Positions 7,674 to 17,060 of a stretch of DNA of 64,000 nucleotides are shown here, one piece after another. How positions within the stretch are numbered: position 1 is the stretch's first letter; each line of letters opens with the position of its first letter. Source of the stretch: Rhodoferax ferrireducens. GTDB lineage: Bacteria > Pseudomonadota > Gammaproteobacteria > Burkholderiales > Burkholderiaceae_C. The notes under the pieces were generated by a model that saw only the letters and a list, made by a program, of their open reading frames with translations, had not been told where the DNA came from and did no database searches. The stretch is taken from positions 62,001-126,000 of the forward strand of contig MTEI01000005.1 of assembly GCA_002083775.1 (NCBI GenBank), read 5' to 3'. A program made the position numbers and the translations under genes.

Positions 7674-10454
7674 ATGCAAGACAAATACACCCACCTCGAC
7701 GTTGAACCGGCAGCACAGGCGCATTGGCAGTCCACCGACGCCTACCGGGTCACGGAAAACGCGGTGGACGCCCACGGCCAGCCCAAAAAGAAGTTTTACG
7801 CCTGCTCGATGTTGCCCTACCCCAGCGGCAAGTTACACATGGGCCATGTGCGCAACTACACCATCAACGACATGCTCACGCGCCAGCTGCGCATGCAGGG
7901 TTACAACGTGCTGATGCCGATGGGTTGGGACGCCTTTGGCCTGCCCGCCGAAAACGCGGCGCTCAAAAACGGCGTGCCACCCGCCAAATGGACGTTCGAG
8001 AATATTGCCTACATGAAGCAGCAGATGCAGGCCATGGGCCTGGCCATCGACTGGAGTCGCGAGGTGGCCACCTGCACGCCCGAGTATTACAAGTGGAACC
8101 AATGGCTGTTTTTGAAGATGCTGGAAAAAGGCATTGCCTACCGCAAGACCCAGGTGGTGAACTGGGACCCGGTGGACATGACCGTGCTCGCTAACGAACA
8201 AGTGATTGACGGCAAAGGCTGGCGCACCGGCGCGGTGGTGGAAAAGCGTGAGATTCCGGGGTATTACCTGGCGATCACCCAATACGCTGACGAGCTGCTG
8301 GCCAATGTCACCGGTGACAAGATGCCCGGCTGGCCCGAACGCGTCAAGCTGATGCAGGAAAACTGGATTGGCAAGAGTGAGGGTGTGCGGTTTGCGTTTC
8401 CGCACACCATTTCTGATGCTTCGGGTGCACATATCGGCGACGGGCGCATGTATGTGTTCACCACTCGCCCTGACACCATCATGGGCGTGACCTTTTGCGC
8501 CGTGGCGCCGGAGCATCCTCTGGCGACGCACGCTGCCGCCAGCAACCCTGCGCTGGCCACGTTCATCCAGGAGTGCGCGCATGGCGGCACCACCGAGGCC
8601 GAACTGGCCACACAGGAAAAGAAGGGCCTGCCCACGGGTCTGTTTGTCACGCACCCGCTGACAGGCGCCCAGGTGGAAGTGTGGGTCGGCAACTACGTGC
8701 TGATGAGCTATGGCGACGGCGCGGTGATGGGTGTCCCGGCGCATGACGAGCGGGATTTTGCGTTTGCGCTGAAATACCAGTTGCCGATCCAGCCTGTTGT
8801 GGGTGTGGCTGCTCCGGCTGGGACATCCGGTACGCCGGGCTCCTCAGACGCAAGCTCAACATCGTCACCCGGCGCACCGGCTACCCCAACCTACCGAATG
8901 TTCGACACCACTGTGTGGCAGGATTGGTACGCCGAAAAAGGCGCTGGCGTGGCCGTGAACTCCGGCAAATACGACGGTCTGGTGTTCAAAGACTGCGTCG
9001 CCGCAGTGGCGGCAGACCTAGCCGCCCTCGGTCTGGGCGAGAAAAAAGTCACCTGGCGTTTGCGTGACTGGGGTGTGAGTCGCCAGCGTTACTGGGGCAC
9101 CCCGATCCCGATCATCCATTGCGACGAACACGGCGCAGTGCCGGTGCCCGAAAAAGACCTGCCGGTGGTGCTGCCGGTCGACCTGGTGCCCGATGGCTCA
9201 GGCAATCCGCTGAACAAGTGCGAGGCCTTCCACGCGGGTGTCACCTGCTCGATCTGCGGCAAGGCAGCACGGCGCGAAACCGACACGATGGACACCTTCG
9301 TTGACTCAAGCTGGTACTTCATGCGCTATTGCGACCCGACCAACGCTGACAAGATGGTGGCCGACGGTGCGGACTACTGGATGCCGATGGACCAGTACAT
9401 TGGCGGCATCGAACACGCGATCCTGCACCTGCTGTACGCGCGTTTCTGGACCAAGGTGATGCGTGACCTGGGACTGGTCAAGGTCGATGAACCCTTCACC
9501 AAGCTGCTCACCCAAGGCATGGTGCTGAATCACATCTACAGCCGCCGCACCGACAAAGGTGGCAAGGACTACTTCTGGCCCAAGGATGTGGAGCACGTGT
9601 TTGACGCTGCTGGTAAGGTCATTGGCGCGCGCCTGATCAACGCGGTGGATGATTTGCCGGTGGGCACGCCGATTGATTACGAGGGCGTGGGCACCATGTC
9701 CAAGTCCAAAAACAACGGCGTGGACCCGCAGGATTTGATCGAGCAATACGGTGCCGACACAGCGCGCCTGTACACCATGTTCACTGCCCCGCCCGAGGCC
9801 ACCCTGGAGTGGAACGACGCAGCGGTGGAAGGCAGCTACCGCTTCCTGCGTCGTGTCTGGAACTTTGGTGTCAAGTTATCGACTATGGATTTCGCAGCTG
9901 CCAACGCAGTAGCGACAAGGGCTACAGGCCTAAAAGACATTGATTTTGGCAAGGAGGCCAAAGCGCTGCGGCTGGAGATCCACAGCGTGCTCAAGCAGGT
10001 GGACTATGACTACCAGCGCATGCAATACAACACGGTCGTCTCGGGCGCGATGAAGATGATCAACGCACTGGAAGACTTTAAAGCGGTTGACACTGCCGGT
10101 GCACAGGTAGCGCTGGTCGAGGGTTTTGGCATCCTGCTGCGCTGCCTGTACCCGGCCACACCGCACATTGCCCACGCCTTGTGGTCGCAACTGGGTTACG
10201 CGGGCACATTGGGTGACCTGCTGGACGCGCCGTGGCCAAAGGTGGACCCGGATGCCTTGACCAAGGATGAGATTGAGCTGATGCTGCAGGTCAATGGCAA
10301 ACTGCGCGGCTCGATTGTGGTCAGTGCCAGCGCTGACAAGGCGGCTATTGAGGCGGCGGCTCTGGCGCATGAGATGTACCAGAAATTCGCCAACGGGGCG
10401 CCCCCCAAAAAGGTCATCGTGGTGCCGGGTCGCTTGGTCAATCTGGTGGTTTAA
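7674..10454 (+). CDS. leuS: Leucyl-tRNA synthetase
   Basis: A 926-residue class I aminoacyl-tRNA synthetase that charges tRNA-Leu; the E. coli enzyme has 860. Signature motifs are HMGH (HIGH motif, in [14 protein letters not shown]) and MSKSK (KMSKS motif). The ATG at 7674 gives the usual N-terminus ([18 protein letters not shown]); earlier in-frame codons lack family similarity. Two insertions explain the extra length. One is a Ser/Thr/Pro/Ala-rich stretch of about 28 residues near 378-405 in the editing-domain region. The other is about 20 residues near 734-754, encoded by a dispersed element. TAAAAT at 7560-7565 is a possible upstream -10 box. Confidence 0.96.
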   Translation: MQDKYTHLDVEPAAQAHWQSTDAYRVTENAVDAHGQPKKKFYACSMLPYPSGKLHMGHVRNYTINDMLTRQLRMQGYNVLMPMGWDAFGLPAENAALKNGVPPAKWTFENIAYMKQQMQAMGLAIDWSREVATCTPEYYKWNQWLFLKMLEKGIAYRKTQVVNWDPVDMTVLANEQVIDGKGWRTGAVVEKREIPGYYLAITQYADELLANVTGDKMPGWPERVKLMQENWIGKSEGVRFAFPHTISDASGAHIGDGRMYVFTTRPDTIMGVTFCAVAPEHPLATHAAASNPALATFIQECAHGGTTEAELATQEKKGLPTGLFVTHPLTGAQVEVWVGNYVLMSYGDGAVMGVPAHDERDFAFALKYQLPIQPVVGVAAPAGTSGTPGSSDASSTSSPGAPATPTYRMFDTTVWQDWYAEKGAGVAVNSGKYDGLVFKDCVAAVAADLAALGLGEKKVTWRLRDWGVSRQRYWGTPIPIIHCDEHGAVPVPEKDLPVVLPVDLVPDGSGNPLNKCEAFHAGVTCSICGKAARRETDTMDTFVDSSWYFMRYCDPTNADKMVADGADYWMPMDQYIGGIEHAILHLLYARFWTKVMRDLGLVKVDEPFTKLLTQGMVLNHIYSRRTDKGGKDYFWPKDVEHVFDAAGKVIGARLINAVDDLPVGTPIDYEGVGTMSKSKNNGVDPQDLIEQYGADTARLYTMFTAPPEATLEWNDAAVEGSYRFLRRVWNFGVKLSTMDFAAANAVATRATGLKDIDFGKEAKALRLEIHSVLKQVDYDYQRMQYNTVVSGAMKMINALEDFKAVDTAGAQVALVEGFGILLRCLYPATPHIAHALWSQLGYAGTLGDLLDAPWPKVDPDALTKDEIELMLQVNGKLRGSIVVSASADKAAIEAAALAHEMYQKFANGAPPKKVIVVPGRLVNLVV
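9875..9936 (+). repeat. Dispersed palindromic element, copy inside leuS
   Basis: The copy reads GCAGCTGCCAACGCAGTAGC then GACAAGGGCTACAGGCCTAAAA. The right arm and the AGGCC plus A-run tail match the family, while the left arm has diverged. It is in frame, adding about 20 residues between the catalytic core and the anticodon-binding domain. Confidence 0.75.
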
Positions 10455-10463
10455 GGAGCATTT

Positions 10464-11033
10464 ATGAAGCCTGCTTTGTCCCCCACGGCGGTGACGTCTG
10501 ACGCTTCGGGCAGCTTGCCTGCAGTGGCGTCGGGTTGGTCGCGGCGCAGTTGGGTTGCTGCCTTGGTGGTCACCGGTCTGCTGGCCGGGTGCGGCTTCAA
10601 GCTGCGTGGCAGCCAGAACTATGCCTTTAGCAGCATCGCCATCGGGCCAAACCCAGGTGGCGCAGTGGTGCAGGAACTGCGCCGCTCCTTTGGCGGCGCG
10701 GTGCAGGTGCTGGGCACGGACGTGCCGCAAACGCAGGCTCAGGTGGTGCTCAAGGTGCTGGGCGAGCAGCGTGAAAAAATCGTGGTGGGCGTGAACTCGT
10801 CCGGCCAGGTGCGTGAATTCCAGCTGCGGCTGCGGGTGCGCTTTCGGCTCGACACACCACAAGGCCAGGAACTGATTGAAGACACCGAAATCGTGCAGCA
10901 GCGCGACATCAGCTACAGCGAAACCGCCGCGCTTGCCAAGGAAACCGAAGAAGCGCTGCTGTACCGTGACATGCAGAGCGACATTGCGCAGCAGATCCAG
11001 CGTCGGCTGGCAGCGGTCAAGCAGATTCGGTAA
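10464..11033 (+). CDS. lptE: LPS-assembly lipoprotein LptE
   Basis: A 189-residue lipoprotein that plugs LptD during lipopolysaccharide insertion into the outer membrane. The lipobox LLAGC is followed by GFKLRGSQNYAF, the typical LptE start. An unusual N-terminal extension of about 30 residues precedes the hydrophobic signal segment. A good ribosome site (TAAGGAG) just before the ATG at 10464 supports that long start. The usual order is leuS-lptE-holA, but here two divergent genes lie between lptE and holA. The 3' end overlaps convergent ocd by 17 bp. Confidence 0.88.
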   Translation: MKPALSPTAVTSDASGSLPAVASGWSRRSWVAALVVTGLLAGCGFKLRGSQNYAFSSIAIGPNPGGAVVQELRRSFGGAVQVLGTDVPQTQAQVVLKVLGEQREKIVVGVNSSGQVREFQLRLRVRFRLDTPQGQELIEDTEIVQQRDISYSETAALAKETEEALLYRDMQSDIAQQIQRRLAAVKQIR

Positions 11034-12126
11034 GTTTGGCCCGTGCCGGGCTGGTGCGGTTTGCGGCGGGCCGGATCAGCCGGTACAGGTCTTTCGGGTC
11101 ACTCAGTTCTGCCATCAGGGCAATCGGTGCGCCCAGCTGCAGCGCCTGTGCCTGCGCATACAGGTAGCGCAGGGCAGAAAAATCTTCCATGGCAAAACCC
11201 ACCGAGTCAAACATCGTGACCTGTTCGGCGCTGCTGCGCCCCGGTGCCTTGCCGGTGAGCACCTGCCAAAGCTCGGTGACGGCAAAGTCGGCGGGCAGGT
11301 GTTGCAGGTCGCCTTCGATGCGGGTTTGCGGCTCAAATTCGACAAACACGCTGGCCGCGCGTAATACATCGGCGTGAATTTCGGTCTTGCCGGGGCAGTC
11401 GCCACCCACGCCGTTGATGTGCATGCCGGGCTCCAGCATGTCGGCGGTGATGATGGTCGCGTTGGTTTTGTCGGCAGTGATGGTGGTCACGATGTCGGCA
11501 CCGCGCACCGCCTCACGCACGCTGGCGCAGGGGATCAGGCGCAAACCGGCAGCGTCCGGGTTGGCCTGCAGGTTGCGCATCAGCTTGGCTGTGGCCTGCG
11601 GGTCAATGTCAAACAGGCGGATTTCCTCAATGTCCAGCAGGTGGTGAAAGACCAGCGCCTGAAACTCGCTCTGCGCGCCATTGCCAATCAGGGCCATGAC
11701 ACGGCTGTCGGGCCGGGCCAAAGCGCGGGCGGCCACGGCCGACGTCGCAGCAGTGCGCAGGGCGGTGGTCAGCGTCAGCTCACTCAGCAGCAGCGGTACA
11801 CCGGTGGCCACATCGGCCAACACACCAAAGGCCATCACCGTGGACAGCCCTTGCGCCGTGTTTTTGGGGTGACCGTTGACGTATTTGAAGGTGTAGGTGC
11901 TGGCGTCGGCGATCGGCATGAGTTCAATCACGCCGTCTGCCGAGTGGCTGGCGACGCGCGGGGCCTTGTCAAAACTCTTCCAGCGCAAAAAATCCTGGTG
12001 AATGGTGGCGGCCAGACCTTGCAGCGTGCTGGCGATGCCTTGGCGGCCAATCAGGGCCGCCACGTCTTGCGGGCTGAGAAAGAGGGTGCCGATACGGTTG
12101 GCGGACAGTGTTTTTGCGGTGTTCAT
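11017..12126 (-). CDS. Ornithine cyclodeaminase / mu-crystallin family enzyme
   Basis: A 369-residue NAD(P)-dependent enzyme of the ornithine cyclodeaminase family, expected to convert ornithine to proline with release of ammonia. The Rossmann region LIGNGAQSEFQALVFHHLL and the segments ELTLTTALRTAATSAVAARAL and GVGGDCPGKTEIH are family-typical. The start is placed at the ATG at 12126; upstream codons extend into the control region. It is divergent from an Lrp/AsnC regulator, the usual arrangement for amino-acid catabolic genes. Some relatives act as alanine dehydrogenase or other imine reductases, so the substrate is not certain. Confidence 0.82.
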   Translation of the reverse strand: MNTAKTLSANRIGTLFLSPQDVAALIGRQGIASTLQGLAATIHQDFLRWKSFDKAPRVASHSADGVIELMPIADASTYTFKYVNGHPKNTAQGLSTVMAFGVLADVATGVPLLLSELTLTTALRTAATSAVAARALARPDSRVMALIGNGAQSEFQALVFHHLLDIEEIRLFDIDPQATAKLMRNLQANPDAAGLRLIPCASVREAVRGADIVTTITADKTNATIITADMLEPGMHINGVGGDCPGKTEIHADVLRAASVFVEFEPQTRIEGDLQHLPADFAVTELWQVLTGKAPGRSSAEQVTMFDSVGFAMEDFSALRYLYAQAQALQLGAPIALMAELSDPKDLYRLIRPAANRTSPARAKLTESA

Positions 12127-12200
12127 GGTGGGGGTCTTGGGGTTGGCCAAATTCTGAAAATACGTGGTGTTGAGTTTGCCCGCGCAGGCGCCCAATCACA

Positions 12201-12218
12201 ATCGACAACTTTGTCTAT
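12201..12218. promoter_or_regulatory. Candidate operator between ocd and the Lrp-type regulator
   Basis: ATCGACAA and TTGTCTAT form an inverted repeat with a 2-bp centre and one mismatch, inside an A/T-rich divergent promoter region. The size and position suit a site for the adjacent regulator. CATAAT at 12228-12233 could be a -10 box for the regulator gene. Confidence 0.45.
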
Positions 12219-12261
12219 AAATCGTCACATAATTGCCGTTTTGACGGACTGGATTACCACA

Positions 12262-12687
12262 ATGGATGAAACCGACCAACAACTGCTGTCGCTGCTGCGC
12301 CAAGACGCGCGCCTGTCGGTGGCGGCGCTGGCGCTCAAACTCAAGGTGTCGCGCGGCACGGTGACCAACCGCATTCGCAAGCTGGAAGACGATGGCGTGA
12401 TCGTGGGCTACACAGTGCGCCTGCGCCCGGATGTGCAGCATGACGAGATCACCGCCTGGATGAGCATCGCCGTCGACGGCAACCAGACGCGCGCGGTGAT
12501 CGCCGCGCTGCTGGGCGAGCCCGGCGTGGCCACGCTGCATGACACCAATGGCCGCTGGGATTTGCTCGCGGAATTGCGTGCCGACAACCTGCAGACACTG
12601 GCCAAGGTGCTGGAGCGCATCCGCCTGCTCAAAGGTATCAGCAACACCGAGACCAGCATCCATCTCGAAACCTACCGGCTATCGTGA
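12262..12687 (+). CDS. Lrp/AsnC-family transcriptional regulator
   Basis: A 141-residue regulator. An N-terminal helix-turn-helix (about residues 1-60, with TDQQLLSLLRQDARLSV and SRGTVTNRIRKLEDDGVI) is followed by a ligand-binding RAM domain. It starts at the ATG at 12262, and an open frame upstream is only the antisense shadow of ocd. Divergence from ocd suggests it senses ornithine, arginine or proline and controls that gene; this is inferred from layout only. Confidence 0.87.
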   Translation: MDETDQQLLSLLRQDARLSVAALALKLKVSRGTVTNRIRKLEDDGVIVGYTVRLRPDVQHDEITAWMSIAVDGNQTRAVIAALLGEPGVATLHDTNGRWDLLAELRADNLQTLAKVLERIRLLKGISNTETSIHLETYRLS

Positions 12688-12909
12688 GGTAGGGCAACCA
12701 CTCGCGATGCCCTTTTAGCTCTCTGTTACCCGCGGCAGGCATTTGGTGCCAGACTCCGCGAATGTCCCCCGGCCCTTTGGGCCTCCTCCTTGATTTGGCA
12801 AGACCCCAAGTCCACGCTGCGTCAGGCACCCAACGCCAACCGCTAGCCGCCGGTCCCTGCTCGCCTTCAAGCTGCTCTCATCATCCGGGTGTCACTAAAC
12901 TACCCGTCT
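12688..12909. other. Intergenic region before holA with a small hairpin
   Basis: A 222-bp spacer. GGCCC (12771-12775) and GGGCC (12779-12783) form a 5-bp hairpin with a TTT loop. TAAACT at 12896-12901 lies 8 bp before the preferred holA ATG and could be a -10 box for a nearly leaderless transcript. No gene was recognised. Confidence 0.4.
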
Positions 12910-13992
12910 ATGCAAATCAGCCCCCACCAGCTTAGCGCCCACCTGCAAAAAGGCTTGAAAAGCCTCTACACGCTGCACGGTGACGAGCCGCTGCTGATTG
13001 GTGAGGCGCTGGACGCCATCCGCGCTGCCGCCCGCGCCCAAGGCTTCACCGAGCGCACCTCGCACACGGTGAGCGGTGCCAACTTTGACTGGAGCGAGGT
13101 GCTGGCCGCCTGCGGCAGCTTGAGCCTGTTTGCCGACAAACAGATTGTGGAAATTCGCGTTCCCAGCGGCAAGCCCGGCAAGGAGGGCAGCGTGGCGCTG
13201 CAACAGCTGGTCGACCAGTCGCGCGGCAACGATGCGACGCTGACCCTGGTGATCCTGCCCCGGCTGGACAAAATGACCAAGGCCACGGCCTGGTTTGCCG
13301 CGCTGGAAGGCGGCATCACGCTGGAAGTGAGCCCGGTGGAGCGCGCCGCCTTGCCGCAATGGATCGCCCAGCGCCTGGCCACCCAGGGCCAGCGTGTGGG
13401 TGCGGGTGAAGAGGGTCAGCGCACGCTGCAGTTTTTTGCCGACCGGGTGGAGGGCAACCTGCTCGCTGCGCACCAGGAGATTCAAAAGCTGGCGCTGTTG
13501 CACCCAGCGGGTGAACTCAGCTTTGAGCAGATTGAGTCTGCCGTGCTGAATGTGGCGCGTTATGACGTGTTCAAACTCAGTGAGGCCGTGCTGGCCGGGC
13601 AGGCGGCGCGGGTGCAGCGCATGCTCGACGGTCTGCAGGCGGAGGGTGAGGCCGAGGTGCTGGTGCACTACACGCTGGCCGAGGACATCCGCGTCCTGAA
13701 ACGTGTGAAAGACGCCATGAACCGTGGTAGCCCGCTGCCGATGGCGCTGCGTGAACAGCGCGTCTGGGGCAACAAGGAGCGTCTGTTTGAGCGCGTGTTA
13801 CCGCGACTGAGCGACGCTGCCCTGGCGCAACTGCTGCACAGCGCGCACCAGGTCGACGGCATCGTCAAAGGCCTGAAACAACCCGACTGGCCCAACGACC
13901 CCTGGGCGGCGCTGGGGCGGCTGGCGATGCTGCTGTGCGGCATGTGTGCCGCGGGGGCGAGCAAGCCACCGGCGGGTAGCCGACCGAGGTAG
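12910..13992 (+). CDS. holA: DNA polymerase III delta subunit
   Basis: A 360-residue clamp-loader subunit that opens the beta sliding clamp. The N-terminus [12 protein letters not shown], then [20 protein letters not shown], is typical. The middle part holds the AAA+-like fold ([20 protein letters not shown]), and the C-terminal collar domain includes [16 protein letters not shown]. The ATG at 12910 is preferred to a GTG at 12889, which adds seven unconserved residues. No strong ribosome site is visible. proA follows after about 100 bp. Confidence 0.92.
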   Translation: MQISPHQLSAHLQKGLKSLYTLHGDEPLLIGEALDAIRAAARAQGFTERTSHTVSGANFDWSEVLAACGSLSLFADKQIVEIRVPSGKPGKEGSVALQQLVDQSRGNDATLTLVILPRLDKMTKATAWFAALEGGITLEVSPVERAALPQWIAQRLATQGQRVGAGEEGQRTLQFFADRVEGNLLAAHQEIQKLALLHPAGELSFEQIESAVLNVARYDVFKLSEAVLAGQAARVQRMLDGLQAEGEAEVLVHYTLAEDIRVLKRVKDAMNRGSPLPMALREQRVWGNKERLFERVLPRLSDAALAQLLHSAHQVDGIVKGLKQPDWPNDPWAALGRLAMLLCGMCAAGASKPPAGSRPR

Positions 13993-14083
13993 ACCAGGCA
14001 TCACGCCGGGCCGGACCAAGTGGTTCGCAGCCCTGGGGGAGGGCCGGTGGCAGTCCTGCAGGGGTATCCGTTCAGCGCCATGC

Positions 14084-14095
14084 CAAAATGCCGCC
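14084..14095 (+). promoter_or_regulatory. Possible leaderless-type promoter of proA
   Basis: CAAAAT at 14084-14089 lies exactly 6 bp before the proA ATG, so transcription could start at the start codon. No ribosome site is visible. argS shows the same spacing. The -35 region is not recognisable. Confidence 0.35.
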
Positions 14096-15430
14096 ATGAC
14101 CACGCTCAACATCACCGACTACACCCAGACTCTCGGCTTAAAGGCAAAACAGGCCTCAGCCCATATGGCTAAAGCGCCTGCAGCTATTAAAAATAAAGCA
14201 TTGCGCAAGCTGGCCGAGCTGTTGCGCGCCAATGTGGACGCGCTGCAGATCGACAACGCCAAAGACATTGAACGCGCCATAGTCGCTGGCCTGGCCGCGC
14301 CGATGGTGGACCGGCTCAAGCTCACCCCCAAGGTGATCGAGACCTGCGCCCAAGGCTGCGAGCAATTGGCTGCCATGGCCGATGTGATTGGCGAAATCAT
14401 CGGACTAAGGGAGCAACCCAGCGGCATCCGCGTAGGGCAGATGCGTGTGCCGATTGGCGTGTTTGGCATGATTTTCGAGAGCCGCCCGAACGTGACGATT
14501 GAGGCCGCGTCGTTGAGCATCAAGAGCGGCAACGCCTGCATCCTGCGTGGTGGCTCCGAGGCGATTGACTCCAACAAGGCGCTGGCGCGGCTGGTGCAGC
14601 AGGCGTTGGTGGAAAGCGGCCTGCCCGAGACCGCGGTGCAGCTAGTGCAAACCACCGACCGCGAGGTAGTCGGCCAGCTGATTGCCATGCCGCAGTATGT
14701 GGATGTGATCATTCCGCGTGGCGGCAAGGGGCTGATCGAGCGCATCAGCCGTGACGCCAAGGTGCCGGTCATCAAACACCTGGACGGCAATTGCCACACC
14801 TATGTGGACGACCCGTGCGACATCGCCCTGGCGGTGAAAGTGGCCGATAACGCCAAAACCAACAAATACAGCCCGTGCAACGCGACTGAGAGCCTGCTGG
14901 TGGCGCGCGGTGTGGCGGGTGAGTTTTTGCCGCAGATTGCCAGCATATATGCCGCCAAAGGGGTCGAGATGCGCTGTTGCCCTGAGGCGCTGACGTTGCT
15001 AAAGTCTTATATAAAAAATATGGCTCCAGCCCTTATAGATAAAGGGCTAGTAGCTATTGATAGTGAAGTATTCAAGCTGGTGCCAGCGATTGAGGCGGAC
15101 TGGTTTGAAGAGTATCTGGCACCCATCATCAGCATCAAGATCGTGGCCGGGGTGGAGGAAGCCATAGCCCACATCAACCAGTACAGCAGCCACCACACCG
15201 ACGCCATCCTGACGCGCGACCACCTGCATGCCCAAGCGTTCCTGCGCGAGGTGGATTCAGCCAGCGTCATGGTCAACACCAGTACACGTTTTGCCGATGG
15301 TTTTGAGTACGGCCTGGGGGCCGAGATTGGTATTTCCACCGACAAGTTTCACGCGCGCGGGCCGGTCGGCATTGAAGGCCTCACCTCGCTCAAATACGTG
15401 GTGCTGGGGCAGGGTGAAGTGCGGCAGTGA
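14096..15430 (+). CDS. proA: Gamma-glutamyl phosphate reductase
   Basis: A 444-residue NADPH-dependent enzyme that makes glutamate semialdehyde in proline synthesis; E. coli ProA has 417. The aldehyde-dehydrogenase fold shows [30 protein letters not shown] and the catalytic cysteine in [14 protein letters not shown]. The extra length is mainly an in-frame insertion at about residues 302-324 ([20 protein letters not shown]), encoded by a dispersed element just before the conserved [11 protein letters not shown] segment. The ATG at 14096 is the first start with family similarity. The C-terminus ([14 protein letters not shown]) is complete. Confidence 0.95.
   Translation: MTTLNITDYTQTLGLKAKQASAHMAKAPAAIKNKALRKLAELLRANVDALQIDNAKDIERAIVAGLAAPMVDRLKLTPKVIETCAQGCEQLAAMADVIGEIIGLREQPSGIRVGQMRVPIGVFGMIFESRPNVTIEAASLSIKSGNACILRGGSEAIDSNKALARLVQQALVESGLPETAVQLVQTTDREVVGQLIAMPQYVDVIIPRGGKGLIERISRDAKVPVIKHLDGNCHTYVDDPCDIALAVKVADNAKTNKYSPCNATESLLVARGVAGEFLPQIASIYAAKGVEMRCCPEALTLLKSYIKNMAPALIDKGLVAIDSEVFKLVPAIEADWFEEYLAPIISIKIVAGVEEAIAHINQYSSHHTDAILTRDHLHAQAFLREVDSASVMVNTSTRFADGFEYGLGAEIGISTDKFHARGPVGIEGLTSLKYVVLGQGEVRQ
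14999..15066 (-). repeat. Dispersed palindromic element, copy inside proA
   Basis: On the minus strand it reads ATAGCTACTAGCCCTTTAT then CTATAAGGGCTGGAGCC and an A/T-rich tail, very close to the intergenic reference copy at 1321. The hairpin arms are largely intact. The 68-base segment is in frame and has no stop on the coding strand. Confidence 0.85.
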
Positions 15431-15611
15431 CCCCAGGACGACTCCGCGCGTGGGGCGTAGGTGCGCTGGCCCACAGACTTGACGGCGTGCCTTCTGGAAC
15501 TATTGCGCCAGCGCGTACTCTCAGGCTCTGTCAGATAAATCGCTACTTGGCGGTGGCGGGGCCGTCACAGCCCCGACCTAGAATAAAAGCAACTCTTTCG
15601 CAAGGTTTTTC

Positions 15612-16907
15612 ATGGTTCCTCATCTCATCACCGCCTTGACGGGCCCCATCAACGAACTGGAGCAGCGCGTGCTGGACTCCATGCCCGCCATCGAACGCTG
15701 GTTCCGCTTGGAGTGGATGGAGCACACGCCGCCGTTTTACGCTTCGGTGGACGTGCGCAACGCGGGCTTCAAACTCTCGCCGGTGAGCACCCGGCTGTTC
15801 CCCAGCGCCTGGAACAACCTCACCCCAGAGATGGTGCCGCTGGCCGTGCAAGCCGCCATGGCCGCCATCGAGAAGATCTGCCCTGAGGCGCGCAACCTGC
15901 TGGTGGTTCCCAAGAACGGCCCGCACAGCCTGGCTTATCTGGACAACCTGGTGCAACTGCGGCGCATCTTCAACATGGCGGGCCTGAATGTGCGGCTGGG
16001 CTCCATTGACCCGGCGCTCAAGAAAACCACCACGGTGGAACTGCAGAACGGCGAGTCGGTCACGCTGGAGCCCGTCATTCGTGGCAAGCGCCGCCTGGGG
16101 CTGAAGGATTTTGACCCCTGCACCATCCTGCTCAACAACGACCTGAGCGCCGGTGTGCCAGGCATTCTGGAGGAAATTTTTGAGCAATACCTGCTACCGC
16201 CCTTGCACGCGGGCTGGCCCACCCGGCGCAAAAGCAAGCATTTCAAGGCCTACGAAGAAGTCGCCAAACGGCTGGGCAAGCTGCTGGGCGTGGACCCCTG
16301 GCTGATCAACCCGCTCTTTGATAAGTGTGAAGAGGTCGATCTGGACCAGGACAGCGGCATGGAGTGCCTGCGCAGCCAGGTGGATGTGGTGCTGACCCGC
16401 GTGCGCCGCAAATACAAGGAATACGGCATCAAGGAAAAGCCGTTTGTCGTGGTCAAGGCTGACCATGGCACGCATGAGCTGGGCATCGTCACCGTGCGTG
16501 ATGCCAAGGACATGCAGGCGCTGGCCGACCATGTCAAAACCCTGGTCAAAAACCGCCAGACCCCGTTGATGCCGCACGGTTTCATGGTGCAAGAGGGGGT
16601 GATGACCCAAGAGCGCGTCAACAACGCTGTGGCCGAGCCGGTGATCTACACCATGGACCGCTATGTGGTGGGCGGCTTTTACCGCGTGCATGCCGGGCGC
16701 GGCGTGGATGAAGCCCTGAACGCGCCCGGTGCAGACTACGTGCCGCTGGCGTTTGAGCACAGCACCCAGCTGCCCCAACCCGGCGTCAAACCTGGTGCCA
16801 GCCTGCCCAACCGCTTCTACATGTACGGCGTGGTGGGCCGCCTGGCCATGTTGGCCGCCAGCTACGAACTGGAGGCCACCGACCCGGAGGCCGAGGTTTA
16901 CGACTAG
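15612..16907 (+). CDS. gshA: Glutamate-cysteine ligase, proteobacterial (ferrooxidans) type
   Basis: A 431-residue ATP-dependent ligase joining glutamate and cysteine, the first step of glutathione synthesis. It belongs to the gshA class first recognised in acidithiobacilli, not the E. coli GshA class. Recognisable segments are RWFRLEWMEHTPPFYASVDV near the start, NLLVVPKNGPHS, VVVKADHGTHELGIVTV and the terminal NRFYMYGVVGRLAMLAASYE. A TAGAAT at 15579-15584 may be its -10 box. gshB lies 2.3 kb downstream on the same strand, separated by kup. Confidence 0.88.
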   Translation: MVPHLITALTGPINELEQRVLDSMPAIERWFRLEWMEHTPPFYASVDVRNAGFKLSPVSTRLFPSAWNNLTPEMVPLAVQAAMAAIEKICPEARNLLVVPKNGPHSLAYLDNLVQLRRIFNMAGLNVRLGSIDPALKKTTTVELQNGESVTLEPVIRGKRRLGLKDFDPCTILLNNDLSAGVPGILEEIFEQYLLPPLHAGWPTRRKSKHFKAYEEVAKRLGKLLGVDPWLINPLFDKCEEVDLDQDSGMECLRSQVDVVLTRVRRKYKEYGIKEKPFVVVKADHGTHELGIVTVRDAKDMQALADHVKTLVKNRQTPLMPHGFMVQEGVMTQERVNNAVAEPVIYTMDRYVVGGFYRVHAGRGVDEALNAPGADYVPLAFEHSTQLPQPGVKPGASLPNRFYMYGVVGRLAMLAASYELEATDPEAEVYD

Positions 16908-17032
16908 CGCCGCTTGTCGAATTGCAGCCACCTATCGCCCGAAAAGATTGAGCCAGATCAAAAAGGGGCCAGGTTCACGTCAGTGCCCCGACGACTTTCG
17001 GGCGCAAAATGGCGGCCTCTCATGACATGGAG

Positions 17033-17053
17033 CCCGGCTGACCGATGGCCGGG
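17033..17053 (+). promoter_or_regulatory. Hairpin just before the kup start codon
   Basis: CCCGGC (17033-17038) and GCCGGG (17048-17053) form a 6-bp GC stem with a 9-base loop, ending 7 bases before the TTG start of kup. It covers the place where a ribosome site would normally be and may affect translation. It is not followed by a T-run, so it is not a normal terminator. Confidence 0.4.
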
Positions 17054-17060
17054 TGCTTGA

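Noticed and set aside
11374..12261. Long open frame continuing upstream of the Lrp-type regulator on the plus strand
   Set aside because: It is antisense to ocd, Gly/His/Val-rich with no family features, and the regulator's HTH begins cleanly at 12262.
12638..12829. Small minus-strand frame between the Lrp-type gene and holA
   Set aside because: It mixes antisense coding and hairpin sequence, has no start signal and no recognisable protein features.
14160..14200. A/T-rich GCAGCTATTAAAAATAAAGC near the proA start as another element copy
   Set aside because: The encoded residues align with normal ProA N-termini without extra length, and no arm or tail block is present.
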